From NCBI GenBank assembly GCA_936450465.1, contig OW388302.1, positions 62,781,826-62,845,825 of the forward strand: 64,000 nt of DNA, in the 5' to 3' direction. This stretch comes from Gibbula magus. Lineage: Eukaryota > Mollusca > Gastropoda > Trochida > Trochidae. Both the position numbers and the translations under genes were made by a program. Position 1 is the first letter of the stretch. Each line of letters starts with the position of its first letter. Below, in pieces: positions 11,726-23,895 of this stretch. Below the pieces are notes generated by a model. It saw only the letters and a list, made by a program, of their open reading frames with translations. It had not been told where the DNA came from and made no database searches.

Positions 11726-13056
11726 AGAATTATAAGAGTACACGTTAAAGAAAGTCGAGTCACTGGCGATTTCCCACTAATAATATCTCAAACCGTTGAT
11801 ATGCAGACCAAAATAAAACATACATAGAGTCCATACATTTTATACAGCTACATGTATAATGAATCCAAATTGTCCAAACTGTTAAAGCATTTAACCAGAG
11901 TCCATACATTTGACATGCAACCATATTCACACTTTAATATTTCGCCCGGACATAATCAAATACAATTCAGTGCGCTAAGGTGCTCACACAGACGGGCTAT
12001 TGAATACTTTAGTTAATGACGTAATAATGTAAATCGCACCGGCTAGGAACAATCAAGAATGTCATAACTTCCTGGGTGAGAGTAAATGTTTACGGATATT
12101 AGTTTACGCTAGTTGGTCTAGAGGCTGTGGTTTATGCGAGCTCGACAGGTTGTGTATGAATACATTTAGCTGTGGTATGACGTCGAACCTGGGTCCTTAC
12201 TCAGATTCTTGTTTGACATTCCTTCATCCAACTTCAACATGTTTTATTCCTTATTGTTATACCATTCCATTCTTAGCATACTTACACACGAATAGGATAC
12301 ACAACTATGCAATATTACGGAGCTATGTATAATAATATTATCTCTCGTTTAAGACCGCCGCTTATTTTCTTATCATTTATTCCGGTTTTTCAATGAAATA
12401 AAACAAAAAACTCTGATGAATGAATACATTTCCGATGTTATGAATACCATGGGTTTATGTTACTTCGTTAAGTTCACCAGTTAGTTCAGTTCGTGCATGT
12501 TGTCAATGTCAATACATTGTGTGATGGTTTCACTGATTCCGTCCTGTTGTTAATAGAGAATCTCACCCCGTGTCTTCTGAGGATCGTTAACTCTACTCAT
12601 CTCCGGTTGATATATTTCATATCAGAAGACACGAAGGCGAGATTTTATATAGTCATCTCATCATCCAAATTCATTCTTCTAAACTAAACGAATATATCTG
12701 AGCATAAAATGAGCAGCGATCTGGGCGATGTCATAGCATTGGGACATCATCCTCATTATGACATCTAAGCATTGTTACAGTTGGAATTGTTATCCCCCCA
12801 AACGATATCTAATGTGAGCCAGTCTTGGACGATAAAACAACTTATATGTTGTATTTATTCAATCCAAATTAGACTGCAGATCATGGTTTACCTGTGATCC
12901 CCCCTGCCATACAGACGTTTCTTGCTCATAATATAAGAAACTAAATTAATAAACCGAAACCTCGGCGTTGTAAAAATATAGAAGATGACCATGAATAAAG
13001 AATTTTTCCCACTCATTGGACATGCGTTTTAAGTTCGAAGTTTGTTTTCATGGTTC
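11726..13056. other. No gene seen; one small hairpin
   Basis: No exon recognised. At 12566-12640 'cgtgtcttctga' and 'tcagaagacacg' form a short foldback. The rest is unremarkable AT-rich sequence. Confidence 0.5.
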
Positions 13057-14310
13057 AGCGTTGAAATCTACAACTGCAAAAGTGGTTCTCGAGCATGTTA
13101 TAAGCCCTTTCTGTTTAAATCTACAACTGTACAAGTTTTTTCGAGCATGTTATAAGCCGTTTTCTGTTGAAATCTACAACTGCAAAAGTGGTTCTCGAGC
13201 ATGTTATAAGCCCTTTCTGTTGAAATCTACATCTGTACAAGTTTTCTCGAGCATGTTATAAGCCGTTTTCTGTTGAAATCTACAACTGCAAAAGTAGTTC
13301 TCGAGTATGTAAAAGCCCTTTCTGTTGAAATCTACAACTGTACAAGTTTTTTCGAGCATGTTATAAGCCGTTTCTGTTGAAATCTACAACTGTACAAGTT
13401 TTTTCGAGCATGTTATAAGCCGTTTTCTGTTGAAATCTACAACTGTACAAGTTTTCTCGAGCATGTTATAAACCGTTTTCTGTTGAAATCTACAACTGCA
13501 AAAGTAGTCTCGAGTATGTTATAAGCCCTTTCTGTTGAAATCTACAACTGTACACGTTTTTCTCGAGCATGTTATAAGCCGTTTTCTGTTGAAATCTACA
13601 ACTGTACACGTTTTCTCGAGCATGTTATAAGCCGTTTTCTGTTGAAATCTACAACTGTACACGTTTTCTCGAGCATGTTATAAGCCGTTTTCTGTTTAAA
13701 TCTACAACTGTACACGTTTTCTCGAGTATGTTATAAGCCGTTTTCTGTTGAAATCTACAACTGTACACGTTTTCTCGAGCATGTTATAAGCCGTTTTCTG
13801 TTGAAATCTACAACTGTACACGTTTTCTCGAGCATGTTATAAGCCGTTTTCTGTTTAAATCTACAACTGTACACGTTTTCTCGAGTATGTTATAAGCCGT
13901 TTTCTGTTGAAATCTACAACTGTACACGTTTTCTCGAGCATGTTATAAGCCGTTTTCTGTTGAAATCTACAACTGTACACGTTTTCTCGAGCATGTTATA
14001 AGCCGTTTTCTGTTTAAATCTACAACTGTACACGTTTTCTCGAGTATGTTATAAGCCGTTTTCTGTTGAAATCTACAACTGTACACGTTTTCTCGAGCAT
14101 GTTATAAGCCGTTTTCTGTTGAAATCTACAACTGTACACGTTTTCTCGAGCATGTTATAAGCCGTTTTCTGTTTAAATCTACAACTGTACACGTTTTCTC
14201 GAGTATGTTATAAGCCGTTTTCTGTTGAAATCTACAACTGTACACGTTTTCTCGGGCATGTTATAAGCCGCTTTCTGTTGAAATCTACAACTGTACACGT
14301 TTCCTCGAGT
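13057..14310. repeat. 53-bp satellite-like array with three-unit higher-order pattern
   Basis: About 23 units contain 'gttgaaatctacaactgtac', 'ttttctcgag' and 'catgttataagcc'. In the right half every third unit has 'gtttaaa' for 'gttgaaa' followed by 'gagtatg' for 'gagcatg', recurring about every 159 bp from roughly 13690 to 14200. The left half is more irregular, with 'gcaaaagt' variants. Confidence 0.95.
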
Positions 14311-15540
14311 ATGCCGATGGGTACGTCAAAGTGAAATACGCGGGCTTACATGAACAGTCCGTTATCATAACACCCCCAGTTGACCAGTCCAGTTGACCAG
14401 TCCAGTGCCGTTGTGGACTTGTCAATTGCTTGTCAAAGTGATACCGGTCAGTTAAATTTTCATTCATTCGGACATGTACGGGTTGATTTCCCTATCCTTT
14501 CAGACCCCAGTTTGTAATCACGAACAAATTAGCTTTGTTATACACGATACAAAGGTACTTGTTTATCAAGCCAGATAGATACCCGAGATAAACCCTGTCT
14601 TTGTGGGGTATCACTCAGTCAGATAGACTGCCTCAATGTCGCTGAATTATCATTTCTTTTTGGCGTTAGGGAACAATCTTTAAAGGTGCATCCATTGTGT
14701 TTCATAAATTTTATTTGGCTTTAATACATGCCAACATACGATATCTGCTGTTTACAGTACAAATAATTCACTCAGCTTGCACATTAATTCCCAAATCGCC
14801 AAATATATCATACTTACTAGTTTCCATTTTAAATCGAATAAACATCAGTATGTAGAAACCGAAACTGCACGACCAATTTACATGCAGTAGTTATATGACC
14901 TATTAAACATTATCAACCCAAAGTTGTCTATTTGTTTGTAGTAGATAAGTTTCTCGAATTACGTTTGACCATTGACGCGCGCCACACGTGGCATATTGTC
15001 CGGTTTTCGATCAGAAATAGCTACTTTTACCTTTATATTATCGGTCTTCCGAGTCGACTGTCATCAAAATGGCAATTTTCGGCAACAGTCAGTACTTGTC
15101 GATAAAATAACAAAATTTATAACATTTGGCAAATGTGACCCCAAACAACACAAAGGATGTACCTTTAAATTCAAATCGATATGGACATAGCTTTCCTGAA
15201 ATTGAAACTCCAAGTTCCACAAGGCTCGGTCATTGTCCTACACAAGTCTCAACATGTCAACATGTTTCTCTTTTTTCATGTCTCCGGATTTGAAATGTAC
15301 TCTCTATTACCGATAAAAGCACGAAACATTTGATTGAACCCAACAAGGTCCTGTACACGAACTACATCAATGTCTATACTTGACATGCGACCCTCCTTGT
15401 GTGGAATACTTGATGACGCCGCATTTAGAACGCAACGGCCGCATGACATATTGGCGGATCTAGAGGAGGTGCGGGGGTACTTTATGGTACTTTATGCATT
15501 CCAATCTTAAAGCCGGCGACTTGCTTGCATGCATCTTTCT
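14311..15540. other. No gene seen
   Basis: A short direct repeat, 'agttgaccagtcc' x2, lies near 14380. An open frame of 72 codons at 14972-15190 has no coding signature I trust. No exon or repeat family recognised. Confidence 0.5.
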
Positions 15541-16136
15541 CAAGACGACAAACAGGAACATATCAATATAAAATTCTACGCTAAATGAGGAAGAATTTGT
15601 TTTAAAAATGTGTTTGCTATTAAGTAAAAAAAGCGAAAGTGTGCATACACTGAGTTTTCATCATATTCAAAGTTTTCAACATATTCAATCGCTCATTTCC
15701 AGTTTATAGTTTATGAAATTACAGCGAATAACAAACTCATAAAATTAAACAATCTCAAAATGTTTATGTCAGACATTTTTTCCGATATCTTATTCAACAT
15801 GTCAGAGTGACCTAACAGACACGTCTGTTCAGATGATAACACACTTCTGGTGGATACTTTTTTGTGAAAAGCGATGTTTGTGATAGCCCATTTAAAAATG
15901 ATTTTGATAACATAGATGTAACATTATTCCGATTCAAACACTGGACTAATGGAGAAATAAGTATATACATATATTCAGAAACATCACAAACCTCCGATGA
16001 TGTAATCCCTTACAACATTTATAGACCGCTTATCTAAAAAATACAAAGTCATTTGAGATATTTAGGAATATTACGACTCTCCATATGTTTTACAACAGTC
16101 TTTCACGCGTACTACACAGGTTAGGTGTTTCTATAC

Positions 16137-16283
16137 TTTCATATCTACTATTGTTACTACTACTACTACTATTACTACTACTAATACTACTAATAATAAT
16201 ACCGCTACTGACACTACTACTATTTCTACTACTGTTATTACTATTACTACTACTACTACGATTACTACGACGACTACTGCGAC
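16137..16283. repeat. Trinucleotide (TAC/TTA/CGA) microsatellite
   Basis: A run of 'actactact' and 'attactact' units gives leucine-rich or valine-rich open frames on each strand. These frames are composition artefacts. Confidence 0.9.
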
Positions 16284-17106
16284 TGTTACAATTAGCAAAT
16301 TACCGAGGAAGTCCCTAGAGGAAATCAGCAAATAAAACACAACATTATTATTCGATTTATATAGACTTAATCACACAGTCAAGTGTTGACAGCTGATCCG
16401 ATGAAAATAAGAGTCCTATTTCAGAATCCAAGCCCTTCCCGGAAACTGGCTTATTTATAGTCACAAATGCCTCTAGAATAACGCCGCTCAAACTGCTACT
16501 TATTCCACTACGCCTACTGCTACTTCTAAGTATTCTGCTACTGTTGCTATTATTACTGAATATTTTCTATATTATTCACCTCGTGATCATTCGCTCATTT
16601 GCGCTTTACTTTCCTCGAAATCTGGACGTTTATCAAGTTACAGTTTCTAACCTCAACTCTGCGGGGATCATACAGCCCTAGTCTTACACTCAGACTATGA
16701 AAAAAGTATTTATGTGGAGAGAATTTAAAAAATCTACAAGTGAATTAGACATATCTAAAAGGGATATAGTACGACACATGGTATCATAATGTATAGGTAA
16801 TTTAGCACACAGTCCATTTAAAATATGTTGATCAGAACGTAAAGATACCAGAAATAATTAATACAAGAAACGCGTAACGGGATTATCTCCCAAAGTTCTT
16901 CGCTCGTAGAGACAACTGATCATTTCATCTCTGTTGCGCAAAATATTTGCGCTAAACTTCACCTGTGCTTATTGGCCTCCTTCGAATTCCTTAAATGCCA
17001 CGCATACTTATATCAGCTGAAAGAGAGGTTCTATGATTAGATAAGTGCACGAGGACTATTGATTCCATACCTTACGTGTCGAGCACCTTGGACAATATGT
17101 GTTTTG

Positions 17107-17520
17107 TGGGCTGATTATCATCCTCGGTTACCCATGGTTTTATATATGCTCCGTTACTCTCCACTATGTCACCCATAGGAAATTTCATCAGAGAAATCTG
17201 TAATCAAATTACCCGCCCTTGGCCAGCGTGAGCCAATCAAACCGTTACGCAGCTTGGACCTGCGAGCCAATGACAATTCATATCACTTCGTCGCAAAGCA
17301 CGCGAGGTCATTTTGTTAGCTATCCATCACCGGTTATCTCCCTTGACCATTTCCGTCTTATCGTATTGAGTATTTTCGTTGGTTACTGACTTCGTCACGC
17401 CGGCCAAGGGCGGGTAATTTGAGTACAGATTCTCCTGATAAGGTTTCCCATGGGTGATATAGTGGAGAGTAACGGAGCATATATAAACCATGGGTAACCG
17501 AGGATGGCTGATTATTAGGG
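17107..17520. mobile_element. 414-bp foldback element nested in the 2.3-kb element
   Basis: The left arm (17107-17225) reads 'catcctcggttacccatgg' through 'attacccgcccttggcc'. The right arm (17398-17520) is its reverse complement with scattered mismatches. The unpaired centre is about 170 bp. No open frame of note. Confidence 0.85.
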
Positions 17521-17828
17521 TTATCCATACTCAAGATCTGAATATTCACAACACAGGTTTTATGAACAACTGGTATGAAAGGTCTGTGGTGTTTTATTAC
17601 AAAATTAAATGCAGTTATTACAAAGCTTATTGAGCTCATGCTTAAACGTTGGATAACAAAATATTTTCTGATAGAAAGTTTATGGCGCATGCTTTTCACA
17701 ACAAGTTGAATATATAATAATGACAGGCTTTTGGGTTTTTTTACTTAATAGCAAACACATTTTTAAAACAAATTCTTCCTCATTTAGCGTAGAATTTTAT
17801 ATTGATATGTTCCTATTTGTCGTCTTTC

Positions 17829-18583
17829 CTTGAGTCTTGGTGTAAACTATTTGTCTGTTATCAGAGATCCATGATACATATCTTTAAAATCGATTTACGC
17901 GTAAGCTATTTAATATTTGAACGAGTTTCACGCCGCTTATTGACGATTTAAAACCACCCAAGTAATATACAAATGCATGTGTTTTCTAAAAATGTTCCTC
18001 GGTTTGCGGGTCACGATGTATTGGTCAAGTTAGAATATGACAGCATCAATCATTCTCATTAGGATGAAGGCACCCGGACAATAGATAATAACTTTATCTT
18101 ATTCTAAAAATGGAAAATTACATTGATATCTGAACAGATTGCAGATGTGAAAATTACTCATCAAATAGTGGACAATTGAGATAGGCATCTTCCTACTATG
18201 TATTGCAGTGAAACGTCAAAGCACCGGCTGGAAATAGCAAGCACTTGGTTGTTAGGAAACTCAATGTAGCAATTCACTCGAACCGTAATGTATGTAGGCC
18301 ACGTCTCTTCAACAAACAGAAGTGACCGAAAACAGACGCTGAAGATGACAGTGTCAAGACACCAGAAGATTGAGCTATATATTTATCAGCGTCCAGTAAT
18401 ATGTATATTAGTATATAAGGGCGACCCTAAATCCATTCAGTTATCTCCAAAATTATTTAAAGCTAACCCTGTCTTAAGTCATCCATTAAATTGACTTCTT
18501 AGACGCCCACCACTTTGTTGAGTTACATTAATCCGTGTTGAGATGTTGATGGTGTTTGTCACGTCGGGCACTTTGCTGTTAGA
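17829..18583. other. No gene seen
   Basis: AT-rich DNA with no recognised exon or repeat. Confidence 0.45.
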
Positions 18584-18680
18584 CACCGGTAGAGGAGGTC
18601 ATTATATTGGTCAAACACCGGTAGAGGGGGTCGTTATATTGGTTAAACACCGGTAGAGGAGGACATTATATTGGTTAACG
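18584..18680. repeat. ~37-bp tandem repeat, three copies
   Basis: Three copies of 'caccggtagaggaggtc' followed by 'attatattggt'. The middle copy has 'gggggtcg'. Confidence 0.85.
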
Positions 18681-19075
18681 AACTTCTGTTCCGCCACTTA
18701 GCTTAATGGAGTTTGGCTAAGACCCCTTTAGTTTTACCTGGGTGGATGTCAGGTAGTAAACACCGTTATATTGTCTTACAGGCTAAAAACACATTTGCTT
18801 GTTTACATATGTTCAGCAATTATCGTATAGGGAATATTCAACAAGTTTCCGTGCAATACCGTTGTTATTAAACGAGTTTATGTGGGGCCATCAAAAGAAT
18901 ATTGTCAAGTTTAATGGCTCATCTTTCACTACTTTGATAATAAAAAACGGTTTTAAGGCAATGACAATGACGCGAAAAAATTCAGCATTGTTTTTATTTC
19001 TCTCCATTGTGACGGCGATATTAGATGTCAAAATATGACGTCATATATATACTAGTATACTAGTTCAAGCAAAGA

Positions 19076-19489
19076 GTGTCTGATTGCAACATACAACGTT
19101 GGCAGGCTTCAATATTATCAAACTCAAAGTTGGCAGCTTATTCAACTTTTAAAACACTGCTACATTCGGAATCATATCTCACACAAATCAAATCTTCACC
19201 GTTGAAGCAAGCATTAACAAGATTTAGATGTGGATGCCATCAGCTTATGATTGAAATGGGGCGACGAATGGGCATAGACTTCGAAAACCGCTTGTGCAGA
19301 TACTGCCTTAAATATGATATAATACTCATTGAAAATGAACATCATTTTATTCTTGTATGCTGTGCCTTTTCGGACTTAAGAAAGAAATATATTGATTATA
19401 CATTCTACAGTTACCCCTCATTTGAAATGTTCGTTCGACTTGATTTAAACAGTATTTATTTCCAGATGGTACACGGAAAGGGGGATTGA
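19076..19489 (+). pseudogene. LINE reverse-transcriptase protein, C-terminal remnant
   Basis: The 137-codon frame resembles the extreme C-terminus of non-LTR retrotransposon ORF2 proteins. It has a helical stretch with 'LTRFRCGCHQL' followed by a cysteine/histidine knuckle: C-x2-C in 'CRYCLK', then 'ENEHHFILVC'. The order matches the zf-RVT region that follows the reverse transcriptase. No reverse-transcriptase core precedes it, so this is a 5'-truncated, dead copy. The exact LINE clade cannot be read from this piece. It faces a second LINE remnant on the opposite strand. Confidence 0.7.
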
Positions 19490-19529
19490 TAAACAGGGTT
19501 ACCCCTATATTAATATCTCTCCCCGTGAC

Positions 19530-19965
19530 GTTGACAGGATTTATATACATTATAACATGAAACGTACATTACAACAAAAATAATAATTTCACATACAAAA
19601 ACTGAATATGTAAATTCAACAATTACCACAACCTATATACATGGACAATCAACAATTGAAAATAAGAAATGTATGCTATTGCATGCTAACAAATATAACA
19701 TTTGGTTAAACTTCACGTGCTTTCTAAATTTTGGAACGTTTACTAAGGTCAATAAATGTGCAAACAGAATCCACAATTTTTAAGTTAATCTCATCAGATA
19801 AGTCATTGTTACCATAAAGAACGGTTTTCAAATTAAAGCCATTAACATAATAATAGCTGTTTGATCTAATATCTGAATAGTTTTGGCAGACGAAAAGATA
19901 GTGCATAACATCCTCATAAAGGTAGTTACATAGGCAAGTAGCAGAGTCTTCGACTTCGTTCGACT
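19530..19965 (-). pseudogene. LINE C-terminal remnant and 3' tail, antisense
   Basis: On the minus strand, 19965 to 19727 reads a short zf-RVT-like end with C-x-C then 'YEDVMHYLFVCQNYSDIR'. It closes 'DSVCTFIDLSKR' before a stop. The region down to about 19530 looks like the element's 3' UTR. It is truncated at its 5' side and convergent with the LINE remnant at 19076-19489. A further tail-like 'gggcctgtggcct...aataaaac' lies near 20070-20108 on the + strand. Confidence 0.6.
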
Positions 19966-20164
19966 TATGTCTTTAAATCATCAACCTACTTAAATTTGTC
20001 TAAGTATATATGTTATACTATGAAATTGTATGAATCACATCATTTGTAATCGCATTTTTGAAATGTTATGTACTTTGGGCCTGTGGCCTGGAAAAACGTG
20101 AATAAAACTATATATCAGTATTACACTAGTGTACAATTACTGTACAAATATATCACTGCACAGT

Positions 20165-20239
20165 ATCGTTCCACTAAACGAGTTTAGTCCTAAGATCAAT
20201 CTTAGCAAATGAATGGCTAAGATCAGTTAGTGGAACGAT
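20165..20239. mobile_element. 75-bp foldback element
   Basis: 'atcgttccactaa' at the left and 'ttagtggaacgat' at the right are perfect inverted repeats. The interior, 'cttagcaaatgaatggctaag', is also palindromic. Probably a miniature transposon; only one copy is seen. Confidence 0.6.
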
Positions 20240-21084
20240 CCCCTTGACCTTAACGGTCTACTTAGTAAGACGCGGTTATGTCATCGACAGCAGACGAGGT
20301 TGAAAGGATGTATGTTTATCAACACTACTACATATACAACATGAAAAACTTGCTGGCCCCTGTATCCTGCATTCGTTTAAATGCATGTATGAGGTTAATT
20401 ATCTACCTCGGTCGTTTGTAAAGCCAGTCTCTTCTAAATAAAACCATATCCCTACATTATGATCACTTACTTACAAACATTACTTTTATCAACGAGTGTA
20501 GAAACTTTTGATATAAGTAGATACTTGGGTGAGATTCTATTTATCATCCGAAATCATTCTTCATCACATTGGTATTGGAGATATTGGAGATATTGGAGAT
20601 ATTGGAGATTGGAGATATCGCTGTGGAACACAGTTCTGGATTACCTTGGTTCTCGTGTTTTTCCAGTTCGCTATTCTGAAGCGACTTTGATCATGTCTTT
20701 GTTTTTAAAAATGTTTTCGCTGAATTCATGTTCACAGATGATATCCACGTTTTTTGTGATGTTGGCAAATGGCAGTTTGTAGTTTTGGTTTGCAATAGCT
20801 AACGGATACAATATATGTTGTAACTGATTCTGTTTAACAACATTGACTAATTATTCGTAGGCTTATATGCAAGCTGTCGCCATCTCTTTGATCTTGTTTC
20901 CTCCAACGGTTCCACAACAAATATGGAAATATGCGATAATTAATGATGAAATCTAACATAATTGACTAATTATACATGTTTATGTCAGGTGGAGTTTTCA
21001 TATCTGCCAATGGACAATGCAATGACTGCATTGTGTCAGCTTAGATAAACGTATATGCATGTTACGAGTTAAATACTTATGTTC
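20240..21084. other. No gene seen
   Basis: Contains a 9-bp 'ttggagata' repeat at about 20573-20612. The overlapping 107-codon frame (20459-20782) runs through it and has no family match. No exon supported. Confidence 0.45.

Positions 21085-21153
<69 letters not shown>
21085..21153. repeat. (AT)n microsatellite
   Basis: Almost uninterrupted alternating AT. Confidence 0.98.
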
Positions 21154-21157
<4 letters not shown>

Positions 21158-21794
21158 TGTAATCGTCGATTAACGAAAACTATAATAAAAAAAAAATTAG
21201 CCTACAAATAAGTAATTAAAAATTACATTCTCGAATCTCGCACTTATGCAAATACACCTAATTTGTGTATGAAACTGTCTTGCATATAAATACAATATAG
21301 CAAGACATAAAAGATAACTCACATGTGCTTTTCTTAAAAAATAATTATATAATAAAATGTCGTGTCTTTAATGTGCAACATGTCGATATGTGACAAAATA
21401 TAACAACACTTGTTGTTTATATATTAATACAGTATGAAATAAATCAATAAACAAAAACATATATGTGTGATTATATACAATTGGTAAATTTTTATCTATT
21501 TATGTTGTCTGTGCTGCAGTTTATCTAAAGCATGTAATGAATGCACGTGAACGTGTGTGACCCTGCACATGCATCACATCTACATGTTTTTATAAAAGAG
21601 TTTGTCTACTTCATGATAAACATCTGTTACCGCAGAGAGAACTCGACATCTGTTGTCCTCGATATACAGTACGATACAAAAGTAATGATCTCATTTCTGG
21701 ATTGATTGTTTAGCGGACTTTGGATAATATGGTTGACATTTCGCTAAATGTTTTCATGAACATGTATGTGTTAAATATGTTGTCTATTCTTATA
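21154..21794. other. No gene seen
   Basis: Very AT-rich DNA with no recognised feature. Confidence 0.5.
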
Positions 21795-21965
21795 TTGGAG
21801 CGGGAGAGGGCAGTAGTTAGCGTGTTCGGTAACTCGGTTTCGGATCAATAGGTCCGGGGTTCGGTAACTTTGTCTACTGTGTAGAACTGTTCTGCGTGCA
21901 GTAAGGTTTAGGTTCAGTGCTACACTGAATTTCAGCGCAGTACCACACATAGATTGTTTCTGTTA
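21795..21965 (+). mobile_element. tRNA-derived SINE, partial
   Basis: A promoter-like head with 'ggtccggggttcggtaa' is followed by 'gttctgcgtgcagtaagg', 'ttcagtgctacactgaattt' and 'cagcgcagtaccac'. The reverse complement of the same body occurs at 54430-54485, which defines it as a dispersed SINE family. Confidence 0.7.
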
Positions 21966-22045
21966 CGTTAAGAAATGCAACAACCAGAACATCATTTAAA
22001 CCAGTCTGCGTTGTTCGCTTATATAACAAACATTGCACAAGACAC

Positions 22046-22400
22046 CTCTGTAACGCTCTATCGATGAAGTGATTGTCACATCAGTAAGACGGATACACAC
22101 TTCACTGTATGCATAACTGTCAACTACATATACTTACTTCTGTTCACTACTGTACTAACAACAGTATGCAGCGACTCTGTAACGCTCTATCGATGAAGTG
22201 ATTGTCACATCAGAAAGACGGATACACACTTCACTGTATGCATAACTGTCAACTGCATATACTTACCTCTGTTCACTACTGTACTAACAACAGTATGCAG
22301 TGACTCTGTAACGGTCTATTGATGAAGTGATTGTCAGGTAAGCTAGACGGATACACACTTCACTGTAGGAATATACGTCAACTAGATGGTGTGTATTGCA
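22046..22400. repeat. 129-bp tandem repeat, ~2.7 copies
   Basis: Units begin 'ctctgtaacgctctatcg' at 22046, 22175 and 22304. The third is partial and diverged. Confidence 0.92.
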
Positions 22401-22735
22401 GCATGATGTAACGTGAGTACTCTATCAATTATACTTGAGTGTATTACAACCAATACTTACTCGTGACGAAGTAATTGATTGTGCACTGTGAATATTAAGA
22501 CGCTTGTTTATTTCTGATGGTCAGTGAGTATATGTTTCTAATATGATTCGGTTATATGTTTTGATGAAAATGCATGTTAGTTGATACTCACATTGATACT
22601 AAGAAGCCTAATGTACTGACTCTAGAATAAGATATGCTTGACTCGGACGTGTTGCAAGGATCGTATGCGCGCACATGTCATTGACATGACTTCGTCAATC
22701 ATTGTGTTGGAATGGAGACACAGCAAAGAAACATA

Positions 22736-23895
22736 CCGTATACACTTATACCATACCACAATATACAGTTAAACATACCATGATATACAGTTATACCATA
22801 CCACAATATACAGTTATACCATACCATGATATACAGTTATACCATACCATGATATACAGTTATACCATACCACAATATACAGTTATACCATACCATGATA
22901 TACAGTTATACCATACCATGATATACAGTTATACCATACTACAATATACAATTATACCATATCATACCACAATATACAGTTATATCACACCATGATATAC
23001 AATTATACCATACCATGATATACAGTTATACCATACCATTATATACAGTTATACCATACCATGATATACAGTTATACCATACCATGATATACAGTTATAC
23101 CATACCATTATATACAGTTATACCATACCATGATATACAGTTATACCATACCACAATATACAATTATACCATATCATACCACAATATACAGTTATACCAT
23201 ACCATGATATACAGTTATACCATACCATGATATACAGTTATACCATACCATGATATACAGTTATACCATACCATGATATACAGTTATACCATACCATGAT
23301 ATACAGTTATACCATACCATGATATACAGTTATACCATACCATGATATACAGTTATACCATACCATGATATACAGTTATACCATACCACAATATACAAGT
23401 ATACCATATCATACCACAATATACAGTTATACCATACCATGATATACAGTTATACCATACCATGATATACAGTTATACCATACCATTATATACAGTTATA
23501 CCATACCATGATATACAGTTATACCATACTATGATATACAGTTATACCATACCATTATATACAGTTATACCATTCCATTATATACAGTTAAACCATACTA
23601 TGATATACAGCCATACCATTATATACAGTTATACCATACCATGACATACAGTTATACCATTCCACGATATACAGTTATACCATACCATTATATACAGTTA
23701 TCCCATACCACATTATACAGTTATACCATACCATACCATTATATACAGTTATATCATGCCATGATTTACAGTTATACCATACCACGATATACAGTTATAT
23801 CACACCATGATATACAGTGTAAACCGAACCATGATATACAGTTATATCATACTATGATGTAAGGTTATAGCATACATGTACCATGATATACGGTT
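22736..23895. repeat. 23-bp tandem array, about 50 units
   Basis: The unit is of the form 'ccatgatatacagttatacc' plus 'ata', with variants 'cacaatatac', 'cattatatac' and occasional 5-bp insertions. Because 23 is not a multiple of 3, open frames translate with a 23-residue period. These frames (for example 22702-22995) are repeat artefacts. Confidence 0.95.

Larger units (their letters stand above)
15541..17828. mobile_element. 2.3-kb non-autonomous element with ~92-bp terminal inverted repeats
   Basis: The left arm (15541-15632) starts 'caagacgacaaacaggaac'. Its near-exact reverse complement forms the right arm (17736-17827), ending 'gttcctatttgtcgtctt'. The arms match through 'aattctacgctaaatgagg' and 'tgtgtttgctattaagt'. 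No transposase frame lies between them. The interior holds a TAC/TAA microsatellite, a relative of the 39-kb hairpin element near 16925-16974 and a 414-bp foldback. I could not identify a target-site duplication. Confidence 0.8.

Noticed and set aside
16085..16340. Leucine-rich and valine-rich frames
   Set aside because: Composition of a TAC/TTA microsatellite on opposite strands.
22702..23862. Tyrosine-rich open frames with 23-residue period
   Set aside because: Translations of the 23-bp tandem array in successive frames.
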